Assembly (NCBI RefSeq): GCF_041260155.1 | Contig: NC_091932.1 | Coordinates: 3,991,501-4,055,500, forward strand | Reading direction: 5' to 3' | DNA from: Ptychodera flava | Lineage: Eukaryota > Hemichordata > Enteropneusta > Ptychoderidae | Length of the DNA: 64,000 nucleotides | In this document: positions 1-11,865 of the stretch, piece by piece | How positions within the stretch are numbered: the first letter of the stretch is position 1 | Layout of the letters: every line of letters begins with the position of its first letter | Made by a program: the position numbers and the translations under genes | The notes under the pieces: model-generated | The model's input: only the letters and a program-made list of their open reading frames with translations | Told to the model about the DNA's origin: nothing | The model's database searches: none

Positions 1-960
1 TTCATCTATTGTCACTACTGACAAGTGTTGATGGTTTGCAAAGTATTAAGTCTGTCACTATCCAGTGGTTTGTATATATAACCTTGACTTGCAGGCACTT
101 TGAATGCTGCATGAATAGTACTACCATTGATGTTATAGGATGCTTTTCCTGTTAGAGCACATAGGAGAAGTCTGCAGTCTTGTGGGCATTCACCAGCAGT
201 TGAACAGAGATATTGATGTAAAGCTTGATAAATTGCTTTAATTACAACTGATTTCCCTGTACCAGCACCCCTTGTGATAAATATACCCCCGGTATGTATT
301 GGGTCTTGATTTGTCTTGATTGATATCAGTATGATGAAATATTTCCCTTTGTTATTGATTGAGAGATCTGACAAGGTCATTATATTGTTCATCAGGAATG
401 CGTCCTGGGAGTGTGTTGATGTCATCAGCACTTATACTAGCAGTATTCAAGCTGATATCAATACCTACATCATAAGTGGTATTGTTCTGGTGTGTCAGGT
501 TGAAAATATATATAATGATCACTTGGTGTAGTGCCTGCCTCCATATCATCTATTTCAGTCTGTTGTGTATTCGGTGCAATCTGATCAAATATATGTAGGT
601 CATTATTATAAAGTTGGTCAGCTGCTTGGGTTGCTTGCTCTATTAATTCAGTATGATGTTCATAATTCTCAATTGTGTGTTCAGTGATGTGTTTATTCAG
701 GTTGTTGGACTCTTGAAATGAAGCACAACCATTTTAGAAGGTCATTGTTTTCATTTCTCCATGGCATATACAATAACAGTTTCCATTGTTTACTTTCGTA
801 CTATAGTTGACATAACGTATTATACATGGAGTTACACGTTCTTGTATTTTAAGCCCATTTTTTAGGCTAATATTTAATTTGCCAGTGATATTTGCATGAT
901 CTGAATTGTTTGGTATTTTAGAAAAATCATCATTCATATCAGCTGATACATTATCTGTGT
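1..960 (-). mobile_element. Helitron helicase fossil (fragment)
   Basis: Read on the minus strand, this stretch gives pieces of the PIF1-type helicase of Helitron rolling-circle transposons in the expected order. First comes IIRYVNYST followed by PWRNENND (the latter near 738-764, in a shifted frame), then a linker, then RIPDEQYNDLVRSLNQ (352-400), then the Walker A motif ITRGAGTGKSVVIKA and the LCALTGKAS segment (down to 15). The pieces lie in different frames, so the copy carries at least two frameshifts and is dead. It runs off the left edge of the window, so its helicase C-terminus is not seen. The Rep nuclease domain is not visible within the window. Identification rests on motif order and is known family knowledge; activity is excluded by the frame breaks. 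Confidence 0.85.
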
Positions 961-977
961 CCTTAGCTGGAAATGTA

Positions 978-2531
978 TTTTTGGCTCACATTTGGTATAA
1001 CAATGTGAGGTTATCATGTAAGCTGAATTAGTTCATTTGCATCCCATTTGCATGTCTGTCTGTATGTATGTATGTATGTATGTATGTATGTATGCATGTA
1101 TGTCCGTCAATGTCAAAAACACCTAAACCGCAGCATCTACTGTCTTAGTATTTGGTGTACAGGTGCACCTAAGGGTGGAGATGTGAATTTGTTCAAATGA
1201 ACTTGTCAGTATCAAAAATATGCAAATAAGGGAAAAAAGGAAAAACCCTGCAAATTGCTAACCATTGGTCAGATTGGGTTGAAGTTGAAACTTGGTGTGC
1301 AGGTTCCTTTAGGTATTCTAAATTAGGTGTTTAAAATTTGGGATGAAATTTGCATGTTTCTAATTTTGGGGTAATTTTTTTCAGTTTTTAGTCAAAATAA
1401 GTTTTTCTCTGAAACCACTCATCTGATTGCTTTGAAAGTTGGTATACATGTTCCTCAGAATGACCTCAGTCAATTTTATACAAATTGAATTGAAATTTTC
1501 ATATTTGTAATTTTGGGGCAATTTTCTGAATTTTTGGTCAAAATTTTATTTATTCAAAAACTACTAATTTGATAGCTTTGATATTTGGTATACAGGTTCC
1601 TAAGGTTGATCCAAATCAGTTTTATGAATATCCTGAAGATATCTCGAATTTTGTGTTTTTGCTAAAATTTTTGGTTATTTTTCTCATTTTAAGTAAAATT
1701 TCTTCTTCTCTGAAACCACTGGCCCAATTGCTCTCAAATTTGGATTGGATGTTTGCAAGGGTGTTACCCTTCTAATTGTTGAAATTACGACAAAATTGAA
1801 AATATTACTGTTTTGGGGCAATTTTTGTCATTTTTGGTCAAAAAATCTTAAAACATATTGCACACTGCAAAAATACATGATTGAAGATTTCATCATAGTT
1901 TGAACATATCACATTTAGATCATCTCTAAGCACATGTCAACCAAAGCATATCTGACAAGTTTTTTTTGTGAATCAAATTTTCTTACCAAAAATGCCAAAA
2001 ATTGCCCCAAAAATACAAAATTACAGATTTCATCATTATTTCAATATATCATATTAGGATAATCTCTTGGAACCTGTATACCAAATATCAAACTGTCAGA
2101 CATGAAGTTTTTGAGAAACACATTTGTTTGACCAAAAATGGCAAAAATTACCCAAAAAATACAAAATTGAAGGTTTCATCATGATTTCAATATATCACAT
2201 TTAATTCATTTGTAGAAACCTGTATACCAAATTTCAAAGCTATCTGACCTGCAGTTTTGAAGATTTTTAAAGATTTTCCTACCAAAAATGACAGAAATTG
2301 CTCTGAAGATACAAATATACAAATTTCACCACAATTTGAAAAAATCTAACTGAAGTCACTCTAAGTAGACTGCATATCAAATTTCAAAGCAAGTGAACTG
2401 CATATGATATTTCAAAGCAATCAGACTTGCGGTTTCAGAGGAAAAGGCAATTGTTGACGGACAACGATGACGGACGAAAAATTAGCGTATTTGCATTGAT
2501 AAGCTCTGCTTCACTGACAGCGGAGCTAAAA
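978..2531. mobile_element. Foldback element with mirrored ~150 bp internal repeats
   Basis: The ends are inverted: TTTTGGCTC at 978-986 and GAGCTAAAA at 2523-2531. Each end can also fold on itself (GCTC...GAG near 983-1010; GCTCTGCT...AGCGGAGC near 2503-2526). Inside, about five direct units of roughly 150 bp (1120-1850) carry the phrases 'ctgaaaccactcatctgatt', 'ttggtatacatgttcct' and 'ttttggggcaattt'. From about 1856 to 2450 the same phrases recur in reverse complement. The whole is therefore a large imperfect hairpin, with a TCCGTCAA/TTGACGGA pair at the outer edge of the arms. A (TATG)n run lies at about 1061-1103. No protein is encoded. The family is not named here; it could be a non-autonomous Helitron-like or foldback element. 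Confidence 0.6.
1061..1103. repeat. (TATG)n microsatellite
   Basis: Uninterrupted TGTA/TATG tetranucleotide run inside the left arm of the foldback element. Confidence 0.9.
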
Positions 2532-3538
2532 TCTTCAGGTTGCTGTAGTCAGTTTTGAGCCACTTTTTTACAAATTTGGAATAAAGAAAACTCTGTTAAT
2601 GCTTACATAATATTTTAATTGTGGAGAGGGGAGTTGTGGTCTTCACAGTGCATTGTTAGTCCTCACGGACGAAGCTACTCCGCACATTTGGGTATAAGGT
2701 AAACATATTACAATGCAGTTGAGGAAAGTGCTAACCACGTGCACATGTCCAGGTTGTTCATCATTGAGAAAGGGTAACGAGTCCCCAACCACTTTTACGT
2801 CTTACATCGAAAACATTGTCTGCAAGATTGTGAAAATCCAAGTGACGCACGGCCCGTAAGATACAATTAACGTGGCAACAACAATGGGTACCATTTTTGG
2901 TTCTGTCAGATGGTCCATTTTTCAACACCGATCCGAAAAATAATGCATTGAAAAATCTACATCTTGATTACAGTGAGACTAATATTCTTAAAATAAAATG
3001 TATGACACTCAATGCTACGTTCTGTCCGATGAAACCAATGGTCACATTATTGTGCATTATTAGTATAATTTCATCTATTACAAGACACTAGTTTTGGTAG
3101 TACTTACTCTTTGTTGTTTGAGTTTCCCGTATTGGCGTATGGTTTCGGTCCAGAAGTTTTACGTCATCGTCCTCCTGCAACCCTAACTCCTGCTTCAGTG
3201 TTTCACAAACAATGTGTACACTGCAATTTCCTTCTGAAAAGGTTACTGGTATAACAGAGTCTGTTAAAAAGTCCCCTTCATATCTTAAAAATGTGATCAG
3301 TTTGGTTACAGACTGTTCAACATGTTCAGGTCATCGGCTAAGTATACTTCTGTTTGGCAGGGTACCCGGAGGAGGTACTCTAACGGGTCGCGAATTCAGA
3401 GTTTGAACACCGCTGAAACGCTGAGTTGAGGCCGCGGATGTGGAGGGCCCGGCAAAGTCGCGTGGCATTGACATTCCTTCTCGGCCTCCGTCCCAAGTTG
3501 GACTACATGTCCCACTTGTTGGTAACTGCCCCGTCCCT
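2532..3538. other. Unassigned interval
   Basis: About 1 kb between two mobile elements. Open frames here are short (under 75 codons) and without recognisable motifs. A slightly GC-richer patch at 3350-3500 gives no recognisable protein. I see no gene. Confidence 0.5.
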
Positions 3539-3779
3539 TACGAAAGATCAAATTTGCCACAAGTTTGCATTCCTTACTTGTTACAAATTGATACAAATTC
3601 TGACATCCAAACAAGCACCAATCTTGCTAGTCAGTTATATACACTTTGATTCAAACATTGGCTAAGTTTGCAGCAAGTATGTGTGGAGAGTGTGATGAAC
3701 ATTGCACCAAGTTTGTATAGAGAATGTAGAGGTCATTCTGTTTTTGTTTGTATTGAGTGTGCACCAAGCTTGGAGATGC

Positions 3780-3805
3780 GGGGGGGGGGGGGGGGGGGGG
3801 GGGGG
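3780..3805. repeat. Poly-G tract
   Basis: Run of about 25 consecutive G. Such tracts are prone to length errors in assemblies. Confidence 0.9.
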
Positions 3806-4781
3806 AATTCAATATCTGTGGATGGTATCTGTTGCCTTAGCAACAGCAGACATACTATTGCCCTGGTAACATTTTAGGGGTTTAGATTATTGTAATTCCT
3901 GACAGCGTCTTTTTCAAAGTAATGCTCACACAACATGTGGTACATGACATCATCGTGCTGCTTCTCCCCACTGTATTGTATACCAATGATTCTTTCTAAA
4001 CTGGCTTATAAATGTACACTCTTTAGATATGTTCACCTTGTGAGCAGCAGATTCTAAAATTCACCTTCAAGTCATGTATCCAGATGCTAGGTTGAAAATC
4101 TATGAACAAGTTGAGAAGATATTACTACATCCAACACACACTCACCCTACGACACATTCAACTATACTACACTGTAAAAAGAAAAAACTTCTCAGACAAT
4201 AAATTTGTTAACTAAAAAACACAATATATTACTGTAGAATACAGTATCTCTACTGTAATAAACATACAATCTTTGTACTTTATACATAAAATGAGCTGTA
4301 AAATATATTCTTTTTGGCATATATGTACAGTACACTATAATTCAAAATATTCCCTGACAATGGAATTTACATTGAAAAATGGTAAATTCTGTCTCTTTAA
4401 AGAAGATCATACAGATCACAATTTTTTTCAATGTGTACCAAATGGAAACTGAATAGTGAAAAAATATTATGTTAAAGTCTCATAGATAGTTAACTATGAA
4501 AAACTTGTTCAAAACATTTTGTAATTTTTGTGACATATACTTTTGTTGACGAATAAAATTCACTTTAAACATTTCAAAATACCTTTCCGATGGAATGTAC
4601 ATGGAAAACATGAGTTTTAAATCAATGTTGTATTACATGTTCAAATCAAAACGCAAAATCATGGAAAAACAATGTCCATAGCTACAAAAAAAAATAAAAA
4701 CTTCCATGGAGTATGTGATGACCTTGACTTAACAGCGATATTTGAACAGACACTTACAGTCCAACTTCAAAAAGCAAACAA

Positions 4782-5105
4782 CTAAAAACAACCAAATTCC
4801 ACATCACTTGGATGATAGATTAGTTCCGCCGAGTCCAAACATATTTCTTCCACCATAAGATACCGACAACTGTGACGAAAGTAACTCTGCCATGTCCGAT
4901 TTGTCCAATGCACAGCATGCATGCAGTGGATCCTATCATAAGTCCCAATGCAATGATCGATACGGACAGTCTCACTTCTTGTCATCATGATGTTCTCAAA
5001 GAACAGTGGTTGGTTTGAAATAGTCCTCTGTGGCATGGAAAGTGTCAAAGCAGCGAACTCTGGCTTGTAACTTAACTGAAATCCCGCGGAATTGTCCAAG
5101 GCCAT
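4782..5105 (-). CDS. Unrecognised ORF inside the long-TIR element
   Basis: An ATG-initiated 107-codon frame on the minus strand, with clustered His and Cys residues (DHCIGTYDRIHCMHAVHW). It lies within the element at 3539-6298. No family is recognised and no splice partners were found. It may be chance coding potential, part of the element's cargo, or a fragment of an exon. I would not assign a function. Confidence 0.2.
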   Translation of the reverse strand: MALDNSAGFQLSYKPEFAALTLSMPQRTISNQPLFFENIMMTRSETVRIDHCIGTYDRIHCMHAVHWTNRTWQSYFRHSCRYLMVEEICLDSAELIYHPSDVEFGCF

Positions 5106-6244
5106 TTGATTGTATAACGGACATCCATGATCTACTGAAACTTACATGAACTCTCGGTGTCGAATGCAGGCAATGTCCTCCAATTTCAAACAACAATTGT
5201 ACTCCCAAATCTCTTCTTTGTTCCCTTAATCGTCTGATGATAGAAATAATCTACAATTTCTCCCCAAAACGGCGGTAAAAACGTTGTAAATTTGACTGCT
5301 GAAGCAATGCATGACTTCCTTAGTGGTACTGGAGTTCAAATGCTGGTGTTGGCAAAATTAGCCAATCAGATGTCTCTTTTCACGACATGTGATCTTGTAA
5401 GGTTGAAGTTCAAATACATAATATCTGTGTGACCTGTGACCTCGATGCTCTCATTTATCTGAAATGTCAGTTTCTCGAGAAATGGGAGAGTATATTACTT
5501 TTTGACCAACTTTTATGCACTTGAAATCAATCATTTGAAGACATTTGGTGTCAGCTGGGATCCATGGTCTTTGGACATGTGTAATAATGCAAGTAACGAT
5601 CATGATTTATAGCCGTGGCAATGACTTTTCCCTGCTCTGAGCATACATACTGGTATGACAGTGTGAATGTGTTTTGGCGGACACATGACAGGTATACTTT
5701 CAGTGGTTACGACTAGTAAACGGAACAAAAAAGTCTTTAACTGGAATTCGAGTACCATTTTGGATCCTAATCATTTAAAATATGTCCAAGGAAATTGTTT
5801 GAAAAAATGGCAGCTGAACTAAGTTTTAGTTGACTTTTGATGTTTTTCATTCATGATGTTGCAATAGTTTGATCATGGATTTAGCTATACCTCCATGGTT
5901 TGATAAATTTGTACATTCCACGCGTAACCTAATTCATATGTGTTTAACAACCGAGAGTATTTAAAATTTTTAAATTAAAAAAGAATTAATTTAAAAAAGA
6001 ATTAATTTGTCATTTTGTACAATGAACACAGGGTAGTAGTTCGATCATTGTTTCAGTTCTGTGATAAAACAGTGCCACGTGGGACAGCTAAAAAAATCTG
6101 AAGTTCGTAACAAACTTGATATGTATTTCACATATATCTACAAGCTTGGTACAAATTTCACAACTACCATGGTGAAAATCCCATAGTGTGTACCAAACTA
6201 GTACAAACTTGGTGCATATTTCACATGTTCAATTAAAGTGTGTA

Positions 6245-6646
6245 TCAAATTTGTAACATATATGTACTAATATGTAGCAAGTTTTGATCTTTCGTACTGG
6301 GTACTTCATACACAAGGTCTAGTTCCATTTCAGGAATGTCGAAGTCTCCGTTTTCAGTTTGCCAATGCACACATCTGATTGCAACAGGATCAGGCATTGC
6401 AATGGAAACCAGATACATTGTCCGCTCGATGAATCGATTCTCGGTCAGGTAGTTCAACCGGTGACTACTCAGGGGAACCGGTAAATGCAGAACTTCGTCA
6501 TTGATTCGAATTTTGACAAACATGGTGTGCAATTCGCCTGCCTTCAGAGTACGTCTGTCTCTACCCTTCATACTGCAGTCTGTCTGTGCAGCTGTGTGTT
6601 GTGCATACGTGTGTGTCCCACTGGTGCTGTTTCTCAGACATGCCAA
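6245..6646 (-). CDS. Unrecognised ORF cut by the long-TIR element
   Basis: A 133-codon minus-strand frame. Residues up to LVYEVPS lie outside the neighbouring element. The last dozen codons (TKDQNLLHI onward) are read from the element's inverted end, which means the original frame was interrupted by the insertion. The body contains segments such as MFVKIRINDEVLHLPVPL and MYLVSIAMPDPVAIRCVHW, which look protein-like but match no family I know. A CpG-richer patch upstream (6770-6870) could be its promoter, but there is no clear support for that. Confidence 0.25.
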   Translation of the reverse strand: MACLRNSTSGTHTYAQHTAAQTDCSMKGRDRRTLKAGELHTMFVKIRINDEVLHLPVPLSSHRLNYLTENRFIERTMYLVSIAMPDPVAIRCVHWQTENGDFDIPEMELDLVYEVPSTKDQNLLHISTYMLQI

Positions 6647-7488
6647 AATTGATATTATTTGCTATTTACATCGACAATATGATAATAAAGTATAATAACC
6701 TGATGCCAATGAGATACCCGAGGATATACCGGCCATAGAGACTATTTAAGCAATAAAGCACATCCAGCGACGGTATACCCAGTGTTTCATCTAGATCACG
6801 TGATTGCGCGATTCCCCCTCTTTGGTGTGCTGCGCGCGCCGCCAATTGTACATAGAAGGGGCGACCCATCGCGCACTGCACTGAGCTGACTGGAATGGCA
6901 TATCAAATACCATGCGTGTCACACTTCGATGAGACCGGTTATCAGCACCTTTTAATACTTTCAAATTGGCAACAGACATTGTATAAGTGTAGCAAGAACA
7001 TTTACATGAAAGGAACTAATTTTAGTTCAATTTAGATACTTTTTGTACTTTCCGTATGCTGATTTTGCATGTGAAAGCCTATTAGCCCATGTAGAGTTAT
7101 GTTCACAAAAGTTCATTGCCCTAACTGTAAAAGTTTTTGTGTCTCATTCTCTCTGTACAATTGAGAAAAGGAGACAAACTGAAGTGTTTATGTATAGTAT
7201 GAATGTCCATAACACTATGAAAATAATTCTGATAGCAAAAATTGACACGGAAATTGGACTTTACTGTTACGGATGATTATTCCAGATTGAAAAGACCACA
7301 GTTTGGGAATTTTGCATCTCGACCAATCAGATCGCTGTATTTGCGCCATCAATATACTGGTATGATATAATAGGGAACATCTCACTGATTACCAGTTGTT
7401 AGCGTTCAACGAATTGATTAACGCGGGCGACCAGCAAATTGGAAAATACTGTTAGTATTGTTTAAAAAGGTATGCTGACATTGAAGCA
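6647..7488. other. Unassigned interval with a CpG-richer patch
   Basis: The patch at 6780-6870 contains CACGTG (E-box) and GCGCGCGCC. The remainder is AT-rich with no convincing open frame. I see no gene that can be supported. Confidence 0.4.
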
Positions 7489-7680
7489 ATGAAGAAGACA
7501 ATGGGGCAATTGCTTAATGCAGTAAGTGAAATGTCTGTGATGATAACAAAACTAGAAGACACCCTATCCAGACAAAACCTGCAGTCACTACAGCACCATC
7601 ACCAACACATATTGACCACCTGCAACCAGTCACCGCCAGCTGCAGCAAGTTCCTTTTTCTGTAAATTTAAATGGTTTTAA
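7489..7680 (+). CDS. Unrecognised small ORF, coiled-coil then His/Gln-rich
   Basis: A 63-codon plus-strand frame starting MKKTMGQLLNAVSEMSVMIT. The heptad-like first part is followed by a His/Gln-rich stretch. Its 3' part is read from a short retroposon-like insertion at about 7651-7842, so the original frame is interrupted. Beyond the insertion, Pro/Gln-rich coding-like sequence continues in more than one frame to about 8100. It probably belongs to a decayed mobile element of unknown family. Confidence 0.2.
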   Translation: MKKTMGQLLNAVSEMSVMITKLEDTLSRQNLQSLQHHHQHILTTCNQSPPAAASSFFCKFKWF

Positions 7681-7842
7681 AAATGTTTTAAAACATTGTT
7701 TTCTCAGTATTTGTTAAAGTTTGTTCGTCTTGTCTTCATGCTTTAACTCTGTATCTGTATTTTTACTAACAGTCTTCCATAAATGGCCTCGGCTGTGGAA
7801 GTCATTATTAATAAAATAAAAAAATAAAATAAAATAAAACAA
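7651..7842 (+). mobile_element. Short retroposon 3' end with (AAAAT)n tail
   Basis: An AT-rich segment ends in 'aataaaataaaaaaataaaa', a typical tail of a LINE or SINE 3' end. CAAGT occurs directly before (about 7647) and directly after (about 7843), consistent with a short target-site duplication. No coding sequence is seen. The family is not identified. Confidence 0.4.
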
Positions 7843-8963
7843 GTCCTCGACCAGCCACAACCAATCCCCGTCGTCCCACTTCCGCAACCTGTGCAGCCAC
7901 AACCTCTCATCAACACACCCGCGAACAGGTGATGCGATCAACCAAGAGAAATTGAACTTTTCCGGGATGGCGAAATTTCAGAAGAAACAAGAGACGCCTT
8001 TCGTGCAGTCGCTCTTCACAGAGAAAATCTGCGAAGAGATTAGTCTTCGCTGTTTTTTCAAAAGAAGAGCGACTGGGAAGAAACGTGACTAGCAAAGCGA
8101 CGAGTGGTCGACAAAAGATGCAATTGAGTCTGACACAAGTTGGAATGGTGAAAGCGAGCAGCCTTCCACGAATATCGCGAACCGCCAGCAGAAATGGACT
8201 GGGCGTTGAAGAGATGTATTAGCATAGTAAATTAACAAATTCACTTCCAAAACAGAGTAATACAAATCATGTAAAAATAAGCTCCCCCCCACCTCGTTTC
8301 CTTATTTCCTATTTTTTCATATCAGTTGCCATTTTAATCCCCAAGTTTCTTTCTGAAATGATGATACTATCCATCTGCACGTAAAAGTATAACTGCCCGC
8401 TTCCGTCCATCGCAAACTTGACAGCACGTAACGGTATGTGTTTGGGTGTCTCGAAACTACTGTGGTACAACATTCACCAGTATCAGAGTATACAGCCCGG
8501 GGATCCTGAAACCTTTTAGGCACATGCTCATTTACAATCTCCGCGGACAACTGGATCAATTCGAAGGCAGACTGATACATTGTCTTGGCCTATTCACTTT
8601 GCGTCATAGCGCTGATCAGGTGATTGGTCAAAGGCCATGTCGATAGTAAAGTATGCGACAATTTACAGTGCAAATATGCATCGGCATGATCTTTTGGGAA
8701 ATGCGATCAAATTGCTGTTCGACGCAATTTTCAAGTTTGGAAATACTTTTACAGGAATAAAAACAAAAATATCACAAAAATAATTCAGTGAACTTGAAGG
8801 ATCAATAAATTCATGAACTTGCTGTCTCGAGTCTGCAAATGGTTTATAGTGTAGGTGAACTCACACCACATTGAGACGGTAGTTATGCTGTTGGCGACAC
8901 TTCCTACTACCACCGTACTTCAATGCAAAGGGGCAGTGGTCATGAAAGAACGATATCACTTAA
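7843..8963. other. Unassigned interval
   Basis: Contains overlapping open frames of 60-90 codons on both strands (for example 8317-8580 minus) with no recognisable motifs. No splice-consistent exon set was found. Confidence 0.4.
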
Positions 8964-9730
8964 TGATGAGTAATCTGTAACTAGTTAAGTTCCTGTGAAA
9001 TACTTACGATTGTTCAGAAAGTAAGAATTACACCCCTTGTGTTTTAGGGATTTGCTGACGTTTGATTCCCGATATTAACTTACCTGACAGTGATCCGTAC
9101 TGTATAATGTACTCAGTCTGTCTTTTGATGAGTAATCTGTAACTAGTTAAGTTCCTGTGAAATACTTACCATTGTTCAGAAAGTACGAATTGCATCCCTT
9201 GTGTTTGAAGGGCTTTGCTGAAGTTTGATTCCTGATATTACCTTACCTGACAGTGATCCGTACTGTATAACGTACTGTCCTTTTTGATGAGTATTCTGTA
9301 ACTAGTTAAGTTCCTATGAAATACTTACGATTGTTCAGAAAGTACGAATTACACCCCTTGTGTTTTGCAGACATTTGATTCCTGATATTAACTTACCTGA
9401 CAATGATCCGTACTGTATAATGTACTGTCCTTTTTTATGAGTAATCTGTAACTAGTTCATTGCCTATAAATTACTTACCATTGTTCAGCAAGTACAAAAT
9501 ACACCCATTGTGTTTGAGGGGTTTTGTTGAAGTTTGATTCCTGATACAGTGATCCGTACTGTATAATGTACTCAGTCTGTCTTTTGATGAGTAAGCTGTA
9601 ACTAGTTCAGTACCTATGAAATACTTACCATTGTTCAGCTCATAATAAAGTAAAAAGTACCTGTACACTCCATGTTTGAGTTTTGTTAAATTTTGATTAA
9701 AATAAACTTCCCTGACAGTGTTCATCCATA
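8964..9730. repeat. Five-copy ~150-160 bp tandem repeat
   Basis: Units begin 'gatgagtaatctgtaactag' at about 8964, 9126, 9286, 9436 and 9585. Each carries 'tacttac(c/g)attgttcag', and most carry 'cttacctgacagtgatccg'. More decayed traces of the second motif run on to about 9870. On the minus strand these two motifs read CAATGGTAAGTA and CAGGTAAG, both good splice-donor consensus. No protein is recognised in any frame. Confidence 0.85.
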
Positions 9731-9899
9731 CACATTAATAGGAGGGGACTTTATTGACATTTTGATTCATAGGATAAATCTACTTGGATGTATTACCTGC
9801 TCTCCTCATATATGAGGGTGTTTGCACAAATTTTGATGTCAGAGATAAACTAACCTGACAATATTGAAATTTTAATTTTAATGACAGCACTCATTCAGA

Positions 9900-10127
9900 A
9901 TGTTAGGGCTCCCTCCCACTTCATCCAGGCTTGGGACTGGCAAGTGCTTTAGAACAGATGTGCACAAAGAGAGGATGTGCATGAGCATGAAGGACAGTGC
10001 GAAAAGAAAGGAAAGCTATAGGGAAGATGCACTTGGCGTGGTTAAGCCCTATCAGGAAAAGCTTGCGAAGGTGACAATAGCTGTGATGTTTGGCTGGGGT
10101 TTTTTAGTATTCAGGTTTTTTGTATGA
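9900..10127 (+). CDS. Unrecognised 75-codon ORF followed by AATAAA
   Basis: An ATG-to-stop frame with a basic centre (KDSAKRKESYREDALGVVKP) and a hydrophobic C-terminus. AATAAA overlaps the stop region at about 10127, which is the usual arrangement at a gene or retroposon 3' end. Function is unknown. It could be the last exon of a lost gene or an element end. Confidence 0.25.
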   Translation: MLGLPPTSSRLGTGKCFRTDVHKERMCMSMKDSAKRKESYREDALGVVKPYQEKLAKVTIAVMFGWGFLVFRFFV

Positions 10128-10170
10128 AATAAAGTTTCTTGTTCTACTTCCTATAATGCCCTGCATTGAC

Positions 10171-10298
10171 TGCTTATCAACACAGCCTGTATGTAAGTAA
10201 TAACCATTATTGTTGATAAATGAATTCTTGTCCTGACTTCAGTTCAGTTTTCAATAATCACAATGATGACTACCCATATAGGCTGTGTTGATAAAGCA
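10171..10298. mobile_element. Short inverted-repeat element (MITE-like)
   Basis: Ends are near-perfect inverted repeats of about 23 bp: 'tgcttatcaacacagcctgt' at 10171-10190 and its mirror ending 'gataaagca' at 10298, separated by about 80 bp. No coding content. Likely a minimal non-autonomous DNA transposon. Confidence 0.55.
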
Positions 10299-11860
10299 AA
10301 ATACAGGATATTTCATGCTTCACGGATTTTAACCAGAAACTGCAGTTGATTCACAAAAGATAAATACTGAGAAACAGCCAAAAGTTACAGTTAAAGGACC
10401 TTTTAGACTTATTAACACAGAGTTAATTTTAATAGGATGCAGTGCATTGATTTCAGAATGACTGGCAGATATGGTGCATGCTTGTCAGAATTTGTTGCAT
10501 GTTCACTTTTGTAAGTGTGGTTTGAAAGGCTGTAGGGATAGCATTACAGTGTCCAATAAATAACCATATAAAAGCATGGCAAAGCACAATTACATTTAAT
10601 CTTCTCCATAATATTTGTAAACATGATGTGACATATATATATTGAGTGCTTTTGTGTAGATAGGAATATCATCTATATTGTCTGTTTATGTTACATACGT
10701 CACCCACAATACAAGATTTCTATAATTGTAGGAATTCAAAAGCATTAAAATGTCCAAAGATAAGTGATTTCCTATAATAGTGAAATAACAAACTGTATAC
10801 AATGAATTTAATTTGTCCTTTGCAGCAGCTATTTGAGACATGGCATTTAAAACTACTGCAAGGAAAACACTGTCTGTCAATGTTACGCGCGTTGCCATTG
10901 GTCATGACATCACGTCAATCAGTCATTTTTCCTGAAGCACTGTGAAACAAGTTTATCTTTTAATATATATTTTCATAAGGTAGACCATCGGTCCTCTTTA
11001 CCTGAATAACTTTCAAAGTCAAATTAAAAGTTTGAATTTTTGGGGTCAATGTCACACTTTTGGGTGCACTTCACTGTGGAAGTACTCACAAATGTAACTG
11101 AAAGTATTGCTTTCACCACCTATATACGATAGTGTCTTTGTTAGATTGCATTTTCTAAAGATTTGTGACTGGAGTTCTGGATTTCTTCCAACTTTCTCTT
11201 ATATACTTTAAATACTACCATGGAATAAATATATCACAATATTTGTGAGTGGCATCATGGATGTTTAAGTTTTGCTTTGTATCCTGCAAATATATAGTCT
11301 GCATCAAAATTATGAAGAAAAATAATTAGTGTAAAATGTTACACGTTTTTATGTCACTCATCTAAATTGAATAAGAAAGTGTTACTATGAAGTGTTAGTG
11401 TTGAAGTCCACCAATAGGGAACTGCGCATATTATGATCACACTATTTTTATTACTGTCAGTCACATCACAGTCAGAGTATCCTTTACTAGGGTTTTTTTA
11501 TCCACCTTTCTCAGACTTTTTAAATATTTTAATGTATTTTTCTGGGTATATATTTTTATTGTACATGTCATTTACCTGAAATAAAGGATAATAATAATAA
11601 TTACTCATAAATGCAAATCATACATGCAACCACATTCATTCCTTTATGTACAACTGTACTGATGTACACCTCCCTGTCATTTTTGTAACTAACACTTCTC
11701 TCAAGAACTGGCTTTTCTATACCAGTTTAATCTTTGCTGGATTTTAGAAGAACATAATTATCACGTCTCTATCTAGTCATTTTTTAGGCCAGGATTGGAG
11801 ACAATTCTCATAACAACATATTCTTTTAGCAAAGTTTTTAAATATATTTTGTCATTGTTG
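10299..11860. other. Unassigned AT-rich interval
   Basis: About 1.5 kb of AT-rich DNA with only short, motif-free open frames. Part of it may be the 5' side of the transposon fossil that follows. Confidence 0.4.
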
Positions 11861-11865
11861 TCACA

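Larger units (their letters stand above)
3539..6298. mobile_element. 2.76 kb element with long imperfect inverted ends
   Basis: The left end starts 'cgaaagatcaaatttgcc' (about 3540) and the right end is its near mirror, finishing 'gatctttcg' at about 6297. The similarity between the left end and the reverse complement of the right end continues inward for 200 bp or more. It includes 'gttacaaatttgatac'-like and repeated 'caccaagtttgta' motifs on both sides (3700-3770; 6190-6230). TA lies next to both ends, which would fit a TA target duplication. A poly-G run (3780-3805) sits just inside the left arm. No transposase is recognised inside, so this looks like a non-autonomous DNA transposon. The exact termini are judged by eye. 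Confidence 0.55.
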
